Assembly (NCBI GenBank): GCA_016191555.1
Contig: JACPVX010000011.1
Span: 20,060-84,059 of the forward strand
From: Bacteroidota bacterium
GTDB taxonomy: Bacteria; Bacteroidota; Bacteroidia; Cytophagales; Cyclobacteriaceae
DNA: 64,000 bases
Direction of reading: 5' to 3'
This document shows positions 54,083 to 64,000 of the stretch, one piece after another (positions within the stretch are counted from its first letter, which is position 1; each line of letters opens with the position of its first letter). The position numbers and the translations under genes were made by a program. The notes under the pieces were generated by a model, which saw only the letters and a list, made by a program, of their open reading frames with translations, was not told the DNA's origin and ran no database searches.

Positions 54083-55198
54083 TTGAAATTTTACATCATA
54101 GCGGGCGAGCGATCAGGCGATTTACACGGAGGAAATTTAGTGAAGGCGTTGTTGCGAAAGTCTCCTAATCTTTCCTTTCGGGGATTTGGTGGTGATGAAA
54201 TGAAGGAGGCCGGTGTGGACCTCGTGATGCACTACGATCAGTTGGCTTTCATGGGATTTGAGGCCGTGATCAATTTCTTTAAAATCGCTAAGTACATGCG
54301 CGATTGCAAAGCAGATGTGCTGGCCTATCAACCGGACGCGCTCATCTTAATCGATTATGGTGGCTTCAATCGGCAGATGGCCGCCTTTGGAAAAAGGAAT
54401 GGCATCAAAGTTCTTTATTACATCCCACCGAAAGTATGGGCTTGGCGCCAAGCGCGTGCCTGGCAGTTGAAGAAGAATGTCGATCACATGTTTGTGATTC
54501 TGCCCTTCGAAAAGGAATTTTTCAAGAAATATAATTTCGATGTGGATTATGTCGGCAACCCAGTGCTGGATGCTATTAAATCATTTGTACCTAATCCGGA
54601 ATTTCTTTCACAGCATCGTTTAAGTAAGGAAGGAAAAATTGTTGCACTCCTTCCGGGAAGTAGAAAAATGGAATTAGAGCGTATGGTTCCTGTAATGGGA
54701 GACGTGGTGCGAAGTATGCCCAACGTTCAGTTTGTGGTGGCCGCTGTGCGAAATTTACCAGAAGAATTATATCAACCATTGAGGGAGATTGGCAATGTTA
54801 AGTTTGCCTATGACGCCACCTATGATATATTGAGTCATGCATCTGCAGCTATTGTCACAAGTGGAACGGCCACATTAGAAACAGGTCTCTTCAAAGTGCC
54901 GCAGGTTGTGGTTTACAAAGCAGGTGATTTAGAATATTGGATCGGGAAGAAAGTAGTGAAGGTGCCATTCATTTCGCTGGTAAACCTCATTGCTGGGAAA
55001 GAAGTTGTAAAGGAATTGATCCAAACCAATGCAACGCCTTCAAAAGTGCAAGCGGAACTTCAGGTCCTTTTGCAGGAAGGTACATACCGTAGCGGCATGC
55101 TTAACGAATACGATAAACTTTATCAAACTTTAGATACGGGATCCGCATCAGAAAATACAGCTGGTTTAATTCTCAGTTACCTGAAACCTAATTCCTAA
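54083..55198 (+). CDS. lpxB: Lipid-A-disaccharide synthase
   Basis: This 371-residue glycosyltransferase joins UDP-2,3-diacylglucosamine and lipid X. The opening KFYIIAGERSGDLHGGNLV and later LLPGSRKMELERM and SGTATLETGLFKVPQVVVYK are typical. The family starts at MK-Y-I-AGE, which places the start at TTG 54083. It lies 20 bp after queD and is convergent with clpX. Confidence 0.95.
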   Translation: MKFYIIAGERSGDLHGGNLVKALLRKSPNLSFRGFGGDEMKEAGVDLVMHYDQLAFMGFEAVINFFKIAKYMRDCKADVLAYQPDALILIDYGGFNRQMAAFGKRNGIKVLYYIPPKVWAWRQARAWQLKKNVDHMFVILPFEKEFFKKYNFDVDYVGNPVLDAIKSFVPNPEFLSQHRLSKEGKIVALLPGSRKMELERMVPVMGDVVRSMPNVQFVVAAVRNLPEELYQPLREIGNVKFAYDATYDILSHASAAIVTSGTATLETGLFKVPQVVVYKAGDLEYWIGKKVVKVPFISLVNLIAGKEVVKELIQTNATPSKVQAELQVLLQEGTYRSGMLNEYDKLYQTLDTGSASENTAGLILSYLKPNS

Positions 55199-55218
55199 TT
55201 GTATCTCAGGCCTCAGCC

Positions 55219-56454
55219 TTAAGCAACTTTCAATTTACTGTAGTGTGATTTGTTGAATTTCTCTTCTGCGTAAGCGCGATTGATCACTAACCGATCGGTG
55301 GTTTTATCGGAAGGCAATTCAAACATGGCATCGTTGATGATCGCTTCGCAAATCGAACGTAGGCCGCGAGCACCTAATTTGAAATCAACTGCTTTTTCAA
55401 CAATAAAGTCCAACGCACCTTCTTTGAATTCCAATTCGATCGACTCCATGTCGAACAACTTTTTGTATTGTTTCACCAGCGCATTTTTAGGCTCAGTTAA
55501 AATTTTGCGTAGTGTGTCGTGATCCAAAGGATTTAAGAATGACAAAACGGGTAATCGTCCGATCAATTCGGGAATGAGCCCAAATGTTTTAAGATCTTGA
55601 GCTGATACAAATTGCAACAAATTGTCTTTGTCAAATTCGCTAGGGTTCACGCTTTCTGCGGAAGCAGCAAAACCCAATGGCCGCGTATTTAATCTACGGC
55701 CAATCACTTTTGAAATTCCTTCAAATGCACCTCCGCAGATGAACAAAATGTTTTCGGTATTCACCGTAATCATTTTTTGATCCGGATGCTTACGACCACC
55801 TTGTGGTGGTACATTGACTGCAGTGCCTTCTAATAATTTCAATAATGCCTGCTGCACGCCTTCACCACTCACATCACGAGTAATGGAAGGATTATCGGAC
55901 TTACGAGCGATTTTATCAATCTCATCAATGTAAACGATTCCGCGTTCTGCAGCTTCGGTGTTATAATCGGCAGCTTGTAATAGGCGAGTTAAGATACTTT
56001 CCACGTCCTCCCCAACATAACCGGCTTCGGTAAGCACAGTCGCATCAGCAATACAAAAAGGAACTTGAAGAATTTTCGCCAATGTTCTGGCCAAGTAGGT
56101 TTTACCCGTCCCGGTTTCTCCTACCATAATGATATTCGATTTCTCAATCGTTACGTCATTATCAATTTTACGCTGAGTCAATCTCTTGTAATGATTATAC
56201 ACAGCAACCGACATTACTCTTTTGGCTTCATCTTGGCCAATCACATACTCATCCAAAAACTTCTTGATCTCGCGTGGCTTAATCAGCTTGAAGTTGGGCA
56301 ATGTACCCGTCTCTACCTTATTCTTTTTTTCCTCTTGTAGAATCTGGCTCGCTTGAGTTACGCATTTATCGCAAATGTGGGCATGGATGCCTGAAATCAT
56401 TAGATCCACATCTTTTTTATTCCGGCCACAAAACGAACAAGTAACTTCTGCCAT
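55219..56454 (-). CDS. clpX: ATP-dependent Clp protease ATPase subunit ClpX
   Basis: This is a 411-residue AAA+ unfoldase. The N-terminal zinc-binding domain has Cys pairs CSFCGR and CDKC. Walker A GETGTGKT, Walker [10 protein letters not shown] and the pore-loop YVGEDVE follow. It feeds substrates to ClpP, whose gene lies just upstream on the same strand. A candidate -7 element sits before it, so it can be transcribed on its own. Confidence 0.97.
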   Translation of the reverse strand: MAEVTCSFCGRNKKDVDLMISGIHAHICDKCVTQASQILQEEKKNKVETGTLPNFKLIKPREIKKFLDEYVIGQDEAKRVMSVAVYNHYKRLTQRKIDNDVTIEKSNIIMVGETGTGKTYLARTLAKILQVPFCIADATVLTEAGYVGEDVESILTRLLQAADYNTEAAERGIVYIDEIDKIARKSDNPSITRDVSGEGVQQALLKLLEGTAVNVPPQGGRKHPDQKMITVNTENILFICGGAFEGISKVIGRRLNTRPLGFAASAESVNPSEFDKDNLLQFVSAQDLKTFGLIPELIGRLPVLSFLNPLDHDTLRKILTEPKNALVKQYKKLFDMESIELEFKEGALDFIVEKAVDFKLGARGLRSICEAIINDAMFELPSDKTTDRLVINRAYAEEKFNKSHYSKLKVA

Positions 56455-56506
56455 TTTCTTAGGTTAATGATTGACTAAATTGGGTAGTGCGCCAAAGAGC
56501 GAAAAG

Positions 56507-56514
56507 CAAAGATA
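56507..56514 (-). promoter_or_regulatory. Candidate -7 element of clpX
   Basis: TATCTTTG on the minus strand fits TAnnTTTG, about 52 bp before the clpX ATG. The -33 region is not clear. Confidence 0.4.
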
Positions 56515-56557
56515 TTGATTATCAGCTCATCAACCCATTACCCAACCCATCAAATTT

Positions 56558-57253
56558 TTACTTCTTATTACGCTCTAAAACCTCATCAATCAGGCCGTAT
56601 TCCTTAGCCTCCGCCGCACGCATCCAGAAATCACGGTCAGAATCCTTCTCGATTTTATCGTAAGTCTGGCCGCTATGCTTAGCCAGAATCGTATAAAGAT
56701 CCTTTTTCAGTTCAAGGGTTTGTCTCATTGAAATCTCCATGTCTGACGAAGTACCTTGCATTCCGGCAGAAGGTTGGTGAATCATCACACGTGAGTGTGT
56801 CAGAGCCGATCTTTTCTTATTTGCACCGGCAGCCAATAAAACGGCTCCCATAGATGCAGCCATGCCAGTACAGATGGTTGCCACATCCGGATTTACATAT
56901 TGCATGGTATCATAGATACCCAAACCAGCATAAACCGAGCCACCAGGGCTATTCACATACATGATGATATCTTTCTTTGGATCAGAAGATTCCAAAAACA
57001 AAAGCTGTGCGGTGATTACGTTAGCAACATAATCGTCAACTGCTGTGCCAAAGAAAATGATTCGATCCGCCATCAAGCGAGAGAACACGTCAATAACGGT
57101 GGCGCGCATTTGGCGTTCCTCCACTACGTTCGGTGTCATGGCGCTTACCGAGTAGGGATTTTGATTCATTAATTTTATGTAGCTGTCCAATGCATTTCCG
57201 CTCATTCCGAGGTGGTGCACTGCATACTTTCTGAATTCATTATTGTTAGACAT
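56558..57253 (-). CDS. clpP: ATP-dependent Clp protease proteolytic subunit ClpP
   Basis: The 231-residue serine protease forms the chamber of ClpXP. The catalytic Ser134 (GMAASMGAVLL) and His159 (VMIHQPSAG) are in place, with the Asp near 206 (DSDRDFW). The N-terminal stretch of about 45 residues is longer than in E. coli. It lies between tig and clpX on the minus strand. Confidence 0.97.
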   Translation of the reverse strand: MSNNNEFRKYAVHHLGMSGNALDSYIKLMNQNPYSVSAMTPNVVEERQMRATVIDVFSRLMADRIIFFGTAVDDYVANVITAQLLFLESSDPKKDIIMYVNSPGGSVYAGLGIYDTMQYVNPDVATICTGMAASMGAVLLAAGANKKRSALTHSRVMIHQPSAGMQGTSSDMEISMRQTLELKKDLYTILAKHSGQTYDKIEKDSDRDFWMRAAEAKEYGLIDEVLERNKK

Positions 57254-57384
57254 ATTAATTATTGATTTAAAAAGTTAAAATTCAAAACACTTAATAGAAG
57301 GACGGTTTCACCCCTCGTTTATTGTAAGTCAATGTTAGCAATTTATGAGGTCAGTTCAATTAAAAAAACACTTGTAACTAAAAA

Positions 57385-57402
57385 CCCTGTCGCGAAACAG
57401 GG
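57385..57402 (-). terminator. Terminator of tig
   Basis: The 6-bp stem CCCTGT/ACAGGG has loop cgcgaa and, on the minus strand, is followed by five T. It lies about 40 bp past the tig stop and before clpP, so clpP likely has its own promoter. Confidence 0.7.
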
Positions 57403-57443
57403 CCTTTATGATAAACTCATTTAGTGGCTGAAAGGTTCAGCAA

Positions 57444-58805
57444 TTAATGATTGTGGCTGGCAGCAATCTTTTTAAACTCGTCCAAAGAAACTTTCTTCTC
57501 AACTACCGTAATGTTCTCTTTAATCACCGCCATGATTTTTTCCTGACGAAGCTGGTTGTAGATGCGCATAAAGTTTTCGCCTTTGCCATCCTGACCTGAT
57601 AAGTAGTTATTTGCGATTTCGTCTAGTTTATCGCCTAGTTGTGCAGCGATCGCTGGGCCTCCAAACTGGTCAATAATGAGAAGCTTCGCTTTTTCGCGCA
57701 CTTCTTCTCCTTCTACTTTAATGTCTTTGTCTTCGCTGATTTTATTCTTGATCAAATCCCACTTCAAGGATTCTTTATAAAGGTTAAATTCTTTTTCCAA
57801 TACCTCATCGGTAACCTGACCATTACTGGTTGCCTTCAACCAGGTTTTCAAAAAATTATCAGGCATGTTGATTTTGGTATGATCAACATAGTAGTGCTGA
57901 ATTTCATGATCCAACAAATGGGCTGTTTCACGTGAGTAGTTTTCGGCAATCGTCTCTTTGATTTTACCAACAAACTCTTCTTCGTTCTTTACAACTTCTT
58001 TGCCAAATACTTTGTCGAATAGCTCCTGGTCAATGGCAGCCTCTTCCACACGGCTTACGGATGAAATCGTAAAGATGTAAGTACCTTTCGCATCCTTAGC
58101 TTCTTCTTCCGAAATATTCAACACACGCGCTTTTTCAGTGGCATCGCTAAAAAGTTTTTCCACATCAAATTCGATCACATCATCCTTCTTTTTGCCGATC
58201 AGTTTTTTCTGTTCTTTCTTTTCAGCTTTCGCGATGGCAATGAATGAACCCTTCTTCGCTTCCTCATTTCCTTCTTGGCCTTTCGCTACGATATCGCCAT
58301 ACAAATTATCAGTTGCTTCGCTCACTTCTGGATAAGAAACTTTGCCAAATCTATTTTTGATATCGGCCAATGTTTCATCCATCACCTTTTGATCTACTTC
58401 AATAGGATGTGAACTTACTTTCACTTTCGAAGACAAGTCAACCGAAAAATCTTCAACCAATCCAATTTGAAATTCGAATTCGAAATCTTTTTGTGAATCC
58501 CAGTCAATTTCACGTGCCTTTTCTGCATTCGGAAGAGGATCACCTAAAATTCGTAGTTTATTTTCTTTGATGTAATCTGAAACTGAGTGAGAAACCACAT
58601 GGTTCACTTCTTCCACCAAAATAGATTTTCCAAACATCTTCTTGATCACTCCAGCGGGTACTTTCCCTTGGCGAAAGCCTTTAATATTTGCTTTTCGAGA
58701 GTATTCCCTTATTTTTTCTTCCACCTTGGTGAGGTAATCGCTCACTGCAATAGTTACATTCAGAATGCCTTCGGTTCCGTTTTGCTTGTTCAGTGTAATA
58801 TTCAT
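57444..58805 (-). CDS. tig: Trigger factor
   Basis: This is a 453-residue ribosome-bound chaperone. The N-terminal ribosome-binding part contains KANIKGFRQGKVPAGVIKK, the family signature. The central domain has weak FKBP-like character, and the C-terminal part is a long helical arm. The length is slightly above the usual 430-450. It is downstream of tRNA-Leu and upstream of clpP and clpX, giving a protein-quality cluster. Confidence 0.93.
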   Translation of the reverse strand: MNITLNKQNGTEGILNVTIAVSDYLTKVEEKIREYSRKANIKGFRQGKVPAGVIKKMFGKSILVEEVNHVVSHSVSDYIKENKLRILGDPLPNAEKAREIDWDSQKDFEFEFQIGLVEDFSVDLSSKVKVSSHPIEVDQKVMDETLADIKNRFGKVSYPEVSEATDNLYGDIVAKGQEGNEEAKKGSFIAIAKAEKKEQKKLIGKKKDDVIEFDVEKLFSDATEKARVLNISEEEAKDAKGTYIFTISSVSRVEEAAIDQELFDKVFGKEVVKNEEEFVGKIKETIAENYSRETAHLLDHEIQHYYVDHTKINMPDNFLKTWLKATSNGQVTDEVLEKEFNLYKESLKWDLIKNKISEDKDIKVEGEEVREKAKLLIIDQFGGPAIAAQLGDKLDEIANNYLSGQDGKGENFMRIYNQLRQEKIMAVIKENITVVEKKVSLDEFKKIAASHNH

Positions 58806-58849
58806 CCCTGTTATTTCGAAATTAAAAATTAAGAATCGCTTAATGGAAG

Positions 58850-58908
58850 AATAGGCAGTCGACAGTCTAGTTGGGCTTTGAAACCCTGCTGACCATCAGC
58901 TGCCTATT
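58850..58908. repeat. Inverted repeat between tRNA-Leu and tig
   Basis: AATAGGCAG (58850-58858) and CTGCCTATT (58900-58908) are perfect inverted copies with 41 bp between them, which includes a small GGG/CCC stem. It lies 45 bp upstream of the tig ATG and 10 bp past the tRNA. It may process or attenuate the transcript. Confidence 0.5.
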
Positions 58909-58918
58909 TTCTTGTTGT

Positions 58919-58999
58919 GCGCATGGAGGGACTCGAACCCCCACGCCTTGCGGCACCAGATCCTAAGTCTGGCGCGGCTGCCAATTACGCCACATGCGC
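58919..58999 (-). tRNA. tRNA-Leu (anticodon UAG)
   Basis: The 81-nt minus-strand sequence folds as a class II tRNA. The acceptor stem GCGCATG/CATGCGC is perfect, the anticodon stem CCAGA/TCTGG holds loop CTTAGGA with anticodon TAG, a variable arm TGCC-gcaa-GGCG follows, and the T arm carries GGTTCGAGTCC. CCA is not encoded. The anticodon reads CUA and related Leu codons. Confidence 0.96.
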
Positions 59000-59015
59000 T
59001 TGTGTGCTAAAAATC

Positions 59016-59034
59016 CCCTTTTTTATCAAAAGGG
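59016..59034 (-). other. Leader hairpin of tRNA-Leu
   Basis: CCCTTTT/AAAAGGG with a 5-base loop lies between the promoter and the tRNA. On the minus strand it is followed by GATTTTT, so it looks like a weak terminator or a processing signal at the 5' end of the transcript. No other element was seen in 59047-59202. Confidence 0.45.
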
Positions 59035-59038
59035 AGCG

Positions 59039-59046
59039 CAAATTTA
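59039..59046 (-). promoter_or_regulatory. -7 element of tRNA-Leu
   Basis: TAAATTTG on the minus strand fits TAnnTTTG and is followed by CGCTCC, a GC-rich start region of the kind seen in stable RNA promoters. The -33 element is weak. The start would be near 59032, about 32 nt before the tRNA. Confidence 0.5.
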
Positions 59047-59202
59047 GAGATAATTCGCTATTATTAAAGTCCTGATCAGAAAATGAAGAAAGGAATCTAC
59101 TTTTTGGCAACCTCGTGGCTGCCTTAAGCTTCATCCGATTTTAAACTTCTTTCTTTGACTAGGCATTCTATAGATGGCAATTGGTTAAATTTCAAGTAGT
59201 TA

Positions 59203-61422
59203 ATGGTAATAGACGAGGCTGTTGAGAAGAAAGAGATTATTGCACGCTACCGCAGGCTGCTGCGACTGGCCAAACCTATATTAAAAGATGGCGATGCCAA
59301 ATTGATCAAGCGCGCCTTTACTATTTCGATGGAGGCGCACAAAAACATGCGCAGAAAATCGGGCGAGCCCTATATTTTTCATCCGCTTTCAGTGGCTGAG
59401 ATTTGCGTGGAAGAGATTGGTTTGGGAACTACCTCAATCATCGCAGCTCTTTTACACGATGTGGTTGAGGATACCGACATTCAACTGGCCGACCTGCAGG
59501 CAATCTTCGGAGTAAAAATCGCCAAAATTATAGATGGCCTTACCAAAATCCGGGGTGTGTTTGAATATGGCACGTCCGCGCAGGCAGAGAACTTTCGTAA
59601 GATGTTGTTCACGCTTTCGGAAGATGTGCGGGTGATTTTGATCAAACTAGCCGATCGTCTGCACAATATGCGCACGCTGGATAGCATGCCGCGCAACAAA
59701 CAGCTGCGCGTTTCTTCGGAAACAATTTATCTATATGCACCGCTTGCTCACCGCCTCGGGCTCAATGCCATTAAAACTGAGTTGGAAGATTTGTACCTCC
59801 GTTTTACCGATCGTGCAGTTTATAATGACATTGCCGGAAAAATTGACGAGACTCGTGCCTCACGAAACAAATTCATTAAACAGTTTGTCCAGCCGATTAA
59901 AGATGAATTGGATAAACTGGGTGTCGACTACGAAATCAAAAGCAGGCCTAAATCTATTTTTTCGATCTACACCAAAATGCGTAAGCAAAACATTCCCTTT
60001 GAGGAAATTTATGATCTGTTTGCCGTACGCATTATTTTAGATACGCCACTCGAACAGGAGAAATCGCATTGCTGGCAGGTTTATTCCGTTGTCACGGATT
60101 ATTACACACCCAACCCGGATCGTTTACGCGATTGGATTAGTACACCCAAGGGAAATGGCTACGAGTCGCTCCATACTACTGTAATGGCAAAAAATGGCCA
60201 ATGGGTCGAGGTCCAAATCCGCACTTTGCGAATGGACGAGATTGCAGAAAAGGGTTATGCTGCTCATTGGAAATACAAAGACAATGCCGCCAAGTATGAA
60301 TCAAACCTTGAAAAATGGTTGGTGCGTGTGCGCGAAACACTTGAAAAGCAAGACCTCACGGCTCTAGAATTTGTAGACGATTTTAGAGGCAATCTTTTTA
60401 GTGAAGAGGTTTTTGTCTTTACGCCCAAAGGCGAACTGAAAACACTGCCCACCGGAGCCACAGCTTTAGACTTTGCATTCGACATTCACACGGATATCGG
60501 TGCCAAATGCATTGGCGCGAAAGTCAACCAAAAGCTGGTGCCGATTACACATGTTCTCAAAAATGGAGATCAAATAGAAATACTCACTTCGGCTAAGCAA
60601 AAGCCGAATGAAGATTGGCTTCGCTTTGTCATAAGTCCCAAAGCCAAGTCAAAGATCAAAGAACTGCTCAAGGAAGATAAGCGCCATATTGCCGAAGAAG
60701 GCAAAGAAGTTTTTCTGCGCAAGCTGAAACAGTTGAAGATTGAAGCAAATAATCAAGTGTATGAGCAAATGCGTGATTTCCTCAAAGTCAATTCGCAATT
60801 TGAATTGCACTTCCGCGTAGGCAATGGTACCATCACCATCAACGACCTCAAGCGTTTCAAGGAATACAAGCCATCGGCTCCGCTAAAAAATCGCGATCAC
60901 CAGGAAGTTCGCGATGTAAAAACAATCGAGCAAGAAATAAGTAAAGCCAAAGGCCGCTACGAAGATATCCTTCTCATTGGAGAAGATATGGATGTGGTAG
61001 AGTACAAATTGGCTAAATGTTGCACCCCCATTCCGGGCGATGATGTGTTTGGATTTGTTACTGTTAACGAGGGTATCAAAATACATCGCACTACGTGCCC
61101 CAACGCCACCGAGCTACTCGCCAATCATGGAAACAGGGTTATCAAAGCAAAGTGGACTTCGCAATATGAAGTGGCATTTCTTACGGGATTGAAGGTCGTT
61201 GGAACGGATCGGGTAGGGCTGATCAATGACGTTTCGAAGGTGATTTCAGAAGAACTAAAAGTGAACATGAGCTCACTGTCATTTAAAACAGATCAGGGCA
61301 TTTTTAGTGGCGAAATCATGCTTTATGTAAACGATACCCGGCATTTGGAAATGTTGATCGAAAAACTCCAGAAAGTGGAAGGAGTGGTAAAAGTGAGCCG
61401 TTTCGATACACGCACCAATTAA
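59203..61422 (+). CDS. Bifunctional (p)ppGpp synthetase/hydrolase (Rel/SpoT)
   Basis: The protein has 739 residues. An HD hydrolase domain (about 45-200; LLHDVVEDTD), the synthetase domain (about 235-350; SRPKSIFSIYTKMRKQN, then DLFAVRII), TGS (about 400-465; FVFTPKGELKTLPTGATALD) and a C-terminal ACT domain (about 660-735) are in the usual order. Both catalytic halves look intact, so it should make and degrade the alarmone. It is the only long Rel homologue in the window. Confidence 0.95.
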   Translation: MVIDEAVEKKEIIARYRRLLRLAKPILKDGDAKLIKRAFTISMEAHKNMRRKSGEPYIFHPLSVAEICVEEIGLGTTSIIAALLHDVVEDTDIQLADLQAIFGVKIAKIIDGLTKIRGVFEYGTSAQAENFRKMLFTLSEDVRVILIKLADRLHNMRTLDSMPRNKQLRVSSETIYLYAPLAHRLGLNAIKTELEDLYLRFTDRAVYNDIAGKIDETRASRNKFIKQFVQPIKDELDKLGVDYEIKSRPKSIFSIYTKMRKQNIPFEEIYDLFAVRIILDTPLEQEKSHCWQVYSVVTDYYTPNPDRLRDWISTPKGNGYESLHTTVMAKNGQWVEVQIRTLRMDEIAEKGYAAHWKYKDNAAKYESNLEKWLVRVRETLEKQDLTALEFVDDFRGNLFSEEVFVFTPKGELKTLPTGATALDFAFDIHTDIGAKCIGAKVNQKLVPITHVLKNGDQIEILTSAKQKPNEDWLRFVISPKAKSKIKELLKEDKRHIAEEGKEVFLRKLKQLKIEANNQVYEQMRDFLKVNSQFELHFRVGNGTITINDLKRFKEYKPSAPLKNRDHQEVRDVKTIEQEISKAKGRYEDILLIGEDMDVVEYKLAKCCTPIPGDDVFGFVTVNEGIKIHRTTCPNATELLANHGNRVIKAKWTSQYEVAFLTGLKVVGTDRVGLINDVSKVISEELKVNMSSLSFKTDQGIFSGEIMLYVNDTRHLEMLIEKLQKVEGVVKVSRFDTRTN

Positions 61423-61443
61423 TCGGGGTTTTGTTTCGCCAAT

Positions 61444-61475
61444 TTTGGAGACGGATTAGCGTCCACCTATATTTG
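61444..61475 (+). promoter_or_regulatory. Promoter of the Fur-family gene
   Basis: TTTG (61444-61447), 20 bp, then TATATTTG (61468-61475), an exact fit to the Bacteroidota form. Transcription would begin only about 5 nt before the ATG at 61487, so the mRNA is nearly leaderless. Confidence 0.6.
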
Positions 61476-61486
61476 GCTTTTTAAAA

Positions 61487-61966
61487 ATGGCCCTGAACCA
61501 GAAAATCTACGAAGAAGTAAAGCAAATCTTCATTGCTTACTTGGAAAAGAAGGAGTTGCGAAAAACGCCTGAGCGGTACGCCATTTTAGAGGAAATTTAC
61601 TCCATAGATGGTCATTTTGATGTGGAATCGCTCTATATCAAAATGAAAAATCAGGATTACCATGTTAGCCGGGCAACCGTTTATAACACACTCGATCTTT
61701 TGGTAGAATGCGACTTAGTCAGCAAGCATCAATTTGGAAAGAACCTGGCGCAATACGAAAAATCGTACGGCTACAAACAACACGATCATTTGATTTGCAC
61801 CGATTGCCATAAAGTGACTGAATTTTGTGATCCCCGAATCCAGAATATTCAGAATACCGTCAGCGAACTCCTGCATTTCAAAGTCATGCATCATTCGCTA
61901 ATATTGTACGCTTCGTGCAACAAAACGAATTGCGAAAATAAACTGCAAGCAAAATCATCATCATAG
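61487..61966 (+). CDS. Fur family transcriptional regulator
   Basis: The 159-residue regulator has an N-terminal winged helix (RKTPERYAILEEIYSIDGHFD, VSRATVYNTLDLLVECDLV) and a C-terminal metal and dimer domain with HDHLICTDCHKVTEF and a second Cys pair in SCNKTNCENK. The two CxxC pairs form the structural zinc site. The regulated metal (Fe, Zn or peroxide sensing) is not decided by sequence. It is 3 bp upstream of a STAS gene. Confidence 0.92.
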   Translation: MALNQKIYEEVKQIFIAYLEKKELRKTPERYAILEEIYSIDGHFDVESLYIKMKNQDYHVSRATVYNTLDLLVECDLVSKHQFGKNLAQYEKSYGYKQHDHLICTDCHKVTEFCDPRIQNIQNTVSELLHFKVMHHSLILYASCNKTNCENKLQAKSSS

Positions 61967-61969
61967 AAT

Positions 61970-62305
61970 ATGAACTTTTCACAAGAAATAAAGGAATCAG
62001 TATTAACACTTCGCATTGCCGGTGACCTGATTGGTGAAGATAGCGGCACGCAATTGGTGGGCGCTGTCAACGATGCCGTAAGTCACAAAGTGCTCACGTG
62101 TATTATCGATATTTCAGAACTTCGATATATCAATAGCAGTGGCATTGGTGTGCTGATTACCATTTTGACAAAATTCCGAAACAAAGGCGGTGAGGTTTAT
62201 TTAATGAATCCTTCTGAAAGCGTCAAAAAATTGCTGGTTATTACTAAACTCAACGCCATTTTTCAGGTGATCAAATCAGAAGACGAAGCCGTTTCAAAAA
62301 AGTAA
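61970..62305 (+). CDS. STAS-domain protein (anti-sigma factor antagonist type)
   Basis: The 111-residue single STAS domain has the phospho-acceptor region YINSSGIGVLI near 53-63 with a Ser in the usual spot. Such proteins relay signals by binding kinases or phosphatases. No partner kinase or sigma factor is adjacent. The 3-bp gap to the Fur-family gene suggests co-transcription. Confidence 0.88.
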   Translation: MNFSQEIKESVLTLRIAGDLIGEDSGTQLVGAVNDAVSHKVLTCIIDISELRYINSSGIGVLITILTKFRNKGGEVYLMNPSESVKKLLVITKLNAIFQVIKSEDEAVSKK

Positions 62306-62311
62306 TTTTAA

Positions 62312-63655
<1,344 letters not shown>

Positions 63656-63737
63656 ATTCTTTTTAATTTTTATGGTCAGATATTCAGGTAGTTAATTGAC
63701 CAAAGGAATATTTCTTCAATTATTTTCGGGGGTAGGC

Positions 63738-63768
63738 TTGCATAACTACACTACACGACATACCTTTG
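63738..63768 (+). promoter_or_regulatory. Strong promoter at the right edge
   Basis: TTG (63738-63740), 20 bp, then TACCTTTG (63761-63768). The next bases CGCTCC match the start region of the tRNA-Leu promoter in this window. It points to the right and to an unknown or stable RNA gene. Confidence 0.55.
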
Positions 63769-64000
63769 CGCTCCGTTTTTAAGGGTAACCCCAAACAGAG
63801 TTTAAGTAAAGGGTTGTCAGCAATGAATCAGCACCAAGAAGTTGGGGCAAAAATGATTCAAACGTTCATTGAACAAGATGGAAAAAAAGGGCAAGGAAGC
63901 AGATTCTTTATGGTCGGGATAGACTGATCATGGAGGGTCTGTAAACTAAAGCGTACTTGAGAGAGTATGAGAAATAGGACAGACCGGTGCCGGGACAAAC
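63769..64000 (+). other. Possible structured transcript after the right-edge promoter
   Basis: I see no convincing coding sequence here; one 34-codon frame at 63823-63927 is not recognised. Stems are visible: TGAATC (63824-63829) with GATTCA (63855-63860), and GGTCTGT (63936-63942) with ACAGACC (63979-63985), the latter enclosing a small hairpin at 63953-63968. It does not match tRNA, tmRNA, RNase P RNA or the 16S rRNA start as I know them. It may be the leader of a gene or rRNA operon beyond the window. Confidence 0.4.

Noticed and set aside
63673..63712. TGGTCA/TGACCA inverted repeat after purA as a terminator
   Set aside because: The loop is 28 bases and no T tract follows on either strand, so it is not called a terminator.
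63823..63927. 34-codon ORF at the right edge
   Set aside because: Too short, no recognised motif, and it lies within predicted stems. It is kept only as part of the unknown stretch.

Overview
The window is a chromosomal segment of a Bacteroidota bacterium, most likely of the order Cytophagales. The signs are a SusC/SusD pair, a PorE-like TPR/PD40/OmpA protein, DUF3667, DUF4198 and ORF6N proteins, many Sec and lipoprotein signals, and promoters of the Bacteroidota form (TTG, 19-22 bp, TAnnTTTG) with little Shine-Dalgarno sequence. Placement below order level is not possible from the sequence alone.

Layout. 13-12353 is almost all on the minus strand: an MFS carrier, a secreted M20 amidohydrolase, the cluster pheT / coiled-coil protein / zapA / rny, an operon radC / DUF1684 / SMP-30-like protein, rpsT and a secreted M1 peptidase. 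12471-23107 is mixed: a zinc phospholipase C-like protein, a dimethylformamidase-like lipoprotein, GtrA, SRPBCC, a sensor kinase and regulator pair, secreted proteins of unknown role, a secreted EEP-family hydrolase, TerB-like, ACP phosphodiesterase, thiL and a tiny lipoprotein. 23079-31238 is a minus-strand run: a 1002-residue membrane/TPR protein behind gatC and plsC, an M24 peptidase, a thioesterase, a broken ORF6N gene, a MATE exporter and a Nudix hydrolase. 31352-39805 holds rnhB, DUF3667, NRDE, a lone ABC ATPase, a beta-barrel candidate, methylmalonyl-CoA epimerase, an IscA/ErpA-type protein, Uma2, RidA, DUF4198 and a second M24 peptidase. 39988-46866 is a plus-strand run: lepA, folD, queE, pabB, pabC and the PorE-like gene. 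46977-52192 is an AT-richer SusC/SusD/lipoprotein operon closed by a strong terminator. 52454-58999 holds a small ORF, hldD, queD, lpxB, clpX, clpP, tig and tRNA-Leu(UAG). 59203-63655 carries rel/spoT, a Fur-family gene, a STAS gene and purA.

How it works together. Most genes are housekeeping: translation (pheT, rpsT, lepA, gatC, tRNA-Leu), protein quality control (tig, clpP, clpX), RNA turnover (rny), division (zapA), folate and queuosine synthesis (folD, pabB, pabC, queE, queD), the envelope (lpxB, hldD, plsC), stress and metal control (rel, fur) and purines (purA). The accessory part is mainly envelope: secreted peptidases, lipoproteins and a SusCD uptake locus.

I found no CRISPR array, prophage, intact insertion sequence or recognisable defence system. 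The least explained items are the structured stretch after a strong promoter at the right edge (63738-64000), the 1002-residue membrane/TPR protein next to gatC, the ORF6N remnant with its long hairpin, the FolD GRS-to-GAS change, and several short repeats in divergent promoter regions.
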